The notes under the pieces are model-generated. The model saw only the letters and a program-made list of their open reading frames with translations, was not told the origin of the DNA and did not search any database. This document shows positions 60,890 to 64,000 of a DNA stretch of 64,000 nt, piece by piece (within the stretch, counting starts at the first letter, position 1; each line of letters starts with the position of its first letter). A program made the translations under genes and the position numbers. The DNA is from Ceratothoa steindachneri. Its lineage: Eukaryota; Arthropoda; Malacostraca; Isopoda; Cymothoidae. The stretch spans positions 36,301,726 through 36,365,725 of the forward strand of contig OZ018317.1 of NCBI GenBank assembly GCA_963969495.1, given 5' to 3'.

Positions 60890-61739
60890 ATCTCATCCCC
60901 ACCCCAATTTTCATTTGCAGAGAGGGGAAAATTATCTGAGGAATTTAAAAGAACTGCTAGTATGGCTGGGAGGACTCAACTGAAAAAAGGGGTTTATTTT
61001 GTACACTATTTTTTCCTTTTCAAAGAACAACACTGTGCATACCAGTAGCTTACCCAGTAGACCACTTATGCTGTCTTGGAGAATCTTGGAACCATTTACT
61101 GGACTGAGTGCACACCAACTAGTTACGTGGCTCACATGAATCACTTACGAGACTTGGCAACATAAAACTCCTCAACTATCCTTGACGTGTCATTTTCCTC
61201 AGTAACTCTCGCTCAATACTCATTAGAGAGAGAGATGGTTCAATCTTGTTTGACCCATACTGACTCTTACTTGGATTTGGACCGCGGGCCGCCAGTTGAG
61301 TAGCCATGAACTATGCGGTGTAGTACTATAACATAATACCAGACTTATTATACTCTGCAGTATTCTCTAGTTAAGATTTCTATATTTTTATTATATATAG
61401 TAATATCATATATAATAATAATATTAAAAAATCAGGTAAATGAATTATTATTTTGTCTCGGTCTTCTGTGCCTAAGGGCAAAAACTTAATTATTACTAAT
61501 TCTTTACATTCCCGCTGGGCCCCCTGAAGCGTGGGGCCCGTAGCACGTGCTACATGTGCTACTAGGTTAAACCGGCACTGATTTTAAGAATTCCTTAATC
61601 CACTAGAAAAGTCTCGTGGGGTTCCTCAACGCTCTTCAGGAGCACCACCCATACGAGTGGGCAACCGTCCATTTCTCTAAAAGAAGTTTCAAGAAGCCTT
61701 TTGTATAAGATAGCGTTTACTTTAATAAAATCGGGACTT

Positions 61740-63330
61740 ATCGGGAAAAGTTGGGTTCGCTATGCAAGTCCTTACCTCCCTCCTTTGGAGGATCCACCGT
61801 CTCCGAGCTAACCAGTCCAGCCTTGGGTGGGGCTATAGGAGCCGAAGCTCCTTTGGTGCTGTCTTCCTTGCGTGGGGAGGCGGCCTTAGGAACTCCAGGA
61901 AACGGCCTCACGAACACCTTCAGGGGTTATTGCCTCCTGTAAGTCTAACGACTCGGTGGAGGCGCGTGTTCCTTTTGCCTTACGGTAAAGGTCACGCTGG
62001 GGAAAGGATGGGGGGAGCCTTGGTTTTTGCCGAGGCTAGTTGTGAACCTTTTGTACCACCAAATTTACCAGGGAAGCGCAAGGGGTGAGTAGAACTCACA
62101 TAAGGGTTCTGAATGGACGTGTAAACGAATCTGTTCATAGGCCTGGAGCGGCTAGAAACAGATCATGCCTTTTTTAAAATTAAGGCCTAAGACATCCCAG
62201 GCAGCGCCGCGAGCGCCAGGACCAAGTCCTTAGTCTCGCAAAATAAGATATGATACGAAGCTTATACAGCCAGGATTTCCTTCTCCAGGAGATACGCACC
62301 AGTTTGCTTCGGAAAAGCGGGGTGCGGCTCTCCGCAATTGACAGACAAGGCCATACATGTTAGGGACTCATCCTGTACGGCCTTGGATCAATTAACACAG
62401 AACGGGTAAACCCGATTTTGGACGTCTTCACGAGCGATTCCTATGACTGAAGCGGTGGCAGTAGTAGTACTTACGCGGTAGTGGCACGAATGTCTTCATG
62501 TGGTACCGATACCAACCGGCACGCATCAACTCAGAGAGCCTGTCAAGGTTGAACGCAATGAAGAGTGGAGGAGAGAATATGGAGGTCCTGCCGTGTTTTC
62601 TCATCACACATTCGAACTTGACAGCTTCATAGTCGGCAAACTCTAAGCTGATGTCTTCTTAGAGTAGTTCACGAGTTCCCTCGCGTAAACTACTTCTTTG
62701 ACGAAGTTCATGGTAGAGTGCGGCGTCACAATCACCGGCGAGTTATTTTGTGTCTGAAGGGAACTAATCTTGGCCGTCTCGGAGGGATCCGACGCATTTG
62801 CCAGAAGGCTCTTCTCCGAGAAGCGGGTCACCTTCATCTCTCTACCAATCAAGCTAGCTAATGCTCTCCTCTGATGTATTATGTTGCCCTTGGCCAACAT
62901 GCTGCCATCAGGAGAGTGGATACCCAGAAAGCGTTTGAAGCCAACGGGCTCAGGGCACCAGGTAGTCTTTCAATGCGGACAGCCGACGAAATCAAGGCTC
63001 CGCTCAGCGCACTTGCAAATTAGTCTTGGTATAGGCTTCTCTACCCAAGGGTGCCTTTGGCCGGACGTGCCGATTTTGACCTGGTCGTTTGAGAAAGCGA
63101 CAAATGACCCGTATGTACCCGAGCCCCCCGCATAGGGAGAGGTCCCTTCTCTCCTCGTCAGTCTTCGTGGGCCCAATCCAAACAAAGAAAAACTTACACA
63201 GTGACTGATCGAGGTTCGGCGTTTGGCACCTTTTCAGAGGTGGAGCTAACCTAGAGCGGCTCCAAAGATGACAAACGGGAAGTCCCTTTATCGCATGATG
63301 ATGGTGAGAGGGGAGTCCCTCTACCGGTCA
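61740..63330 (-). pseudogene. Non-LTR ORF1 (Gag-like), copy 2
   Basis: The minus-strand frame 62643-62900 ends TPHSTMNFVKEVVYARELVN YSKKTSA. After a frameshift near 62650 the reading continues SLEFADYEAVKFECVMRKHG RTSIFSPPLFIAFNLDRLSE LMRAGWYRYHMKTFVPLPRK YYYCHRFSH. That is the Gag-type region ending in a zinc-knuckle-like 'P.R...C..(F/Y).H' block found in ORF1 of I/Jockey-type LINEs. Further downstream (about 62330-62180) pieces resembling AFSKQTGAYLLEKEILAV occur in shifted frames. It matches copy 1 at 9.9-11.8 kb in DNA and protein. An ORF2 would lie further left on this strand, but 60.0-61.6 kb holds other elements, so it is missing. Confidence 0.6.
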
Positions 63331-64000
63331 ATTGGGTGCCTCGATTTTCCTCGTTCTCCACGACACTTAGGGAGGGTGAGGTTGCGCTTGGAAAGTAGAG
63401 ACTATGACCTCCCAATCATTTTTGAGGTTAAGAGAAATATCTCCATAGGATTAGAAATTCCAGGATGTGATCATTCACACATAATCGGTCCCGGTCCAGC
63501 GTTGATGGGCTTTCCCAACCCACCCCGCCCTTCAGGCGACATTTTCGTGCAACTTTAACCATAAATAATGGTACCGGTGTAACTACCTTATATTTGTCCT
63601 GGGGGAGGGTGAGTAGAGTCGACGATCCAAAAGACCCAGTACCTAGTACTTGCCCTTGCTAGTGGGCTTTCGGCCCTCATAGCAGGTAGAGCCCTCATGG
63701 TATACACTGCCACTTGACTAAGGTTCTTATGAGGATGAAAGTGCGCCGGGCAGCCAGGTTCTCAATGGATAGGAGGGCACGTATGGAAAGGGGTAAGAGG
63801 GTATGTAATAAAGAGAAGTGTGATAGGCAGGTCCACTAAAGAGTAGGGTGGGTGATCACCTATCATACACTGGTGCTAGGTGATCCCAAGATGAGATGCA
63901 GTCCACGATGTCATCATAGCTACCGAACTAAACTTTGTGCAGGTGAAAACACTACTCCTGATACAAAGTGAGGGGAGAAAATTTTGAGGGGGATAGAACT
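63331..64000. other. Probable 5' part of the LINE copy 2, running off the window
   Basis: GC-richer sequence continuous with the ORF1 relic. The plus-strand open frame 63268-63558 has no recognisable motif and is probably antisense to the LINE. The element may continue past 64000. Confidence 0.35.

Larger units (their letters stand above)
60046..61580. mobile_element. Non-autonomous hAT element, 1.5 kb, perfect 8-bp TSD
   Basis: The left end CAGGGCTGGTTTTAGGAGCT and the inverted right end CAGTGCCGGTTTAACCTAGT share a hAT-type terminus. Both ends are followed inwards by GTAGCAC-type sequence and a GGGCTC/GGGCCC block. The flanking octamer ATTTTAAG is identical on both sides (60038-60045 and 61581-61588). 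There is no transposase coding. It contains a 550-bp inverted repeat and an (AT)n array (60817-60886). Confidence 0.85.

Overview
The window looks like a repeat-dominated stretch of an arthropod nuclear genome. The best guess is a decapod crustacean, possibly penaeid-like. That guess rests on degenerate arthropod-type telomeric repeats (CCTAA/TTAGG) at the left end, about fifteen long (AT)n arrays plus (CT)n arrays, and a dense mix of arthropod-type transposons. The taxon is inference and the sequence does not prove it. I found no intact host protein-coding gene, no functional tRNA or rRNA gene, no CRISPR array and no bacterial-style operon. Nearly every recognisable coding stretch is a decayed transposable element (TE).

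Layout. 0-9 kb: telomere-like arrays, a pyrimidine-rich tract, copy A of an unusual repeat-borne gene family (2.6-5.9 kb) split by a GC-rich insertion, a decayed LINE (non-LTR retrotransposon) reverse transcriptase, and a G-rich minisatellite. 9-21 kb: a decayed LINE ORF1 (minus strand), a 36-bp in-frame minisatellite, a nearly perfect TA-flanked palindromic MITE, and a 0.65-kb degenerate satellite. 21-33 kb: a Tc1 element whose inverted-repeat arm was invaded by copy B of the unusual family, a 370-bp foldback repeat, a second Tc1 fragment, a Penelope-like element, a second unusual multi-copy-type gene relic, and two tail-to-tail mariner copies around (AT)n. 33-45 kb: four copies of a roughly 360-bp MITE family with AGTCGCGTGC ends, a hAT relic, a piggyBac relic, and a full-length but frameshifted CR1-like LINE whose ORF1 carries SGNH-hydrolase motifs. 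45-64 kb: Penelope 3' fragments with GIY-YIG motifs, a roughly 1.45-kb candidate non-autonomous element, a hAT with recognisable ends inside an (AT)n array, a tRNA-like SINE candidate, two mariner relics, a non-autonomous hAT with a perfect 8-bp target duplication and a large internal inverted repeat, and a second LINE ORF1 copy running to the right edge.

How it fits together. The window is a layered record of insertions. TEs sit inside other TEs, and several DNA transposons are flanked on both sides by (AT)n. The most promising under-described items are the family in copies A and B (terminal inverted repeats CACTGGTCAACAA, coding for a cysteine-containing protein I cannot place in a named transposase superfamily) and the separate family at 29.7-31.1 kb. 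All coding copies here carry stops or frameshifts, so this window is not evidence of current activity.
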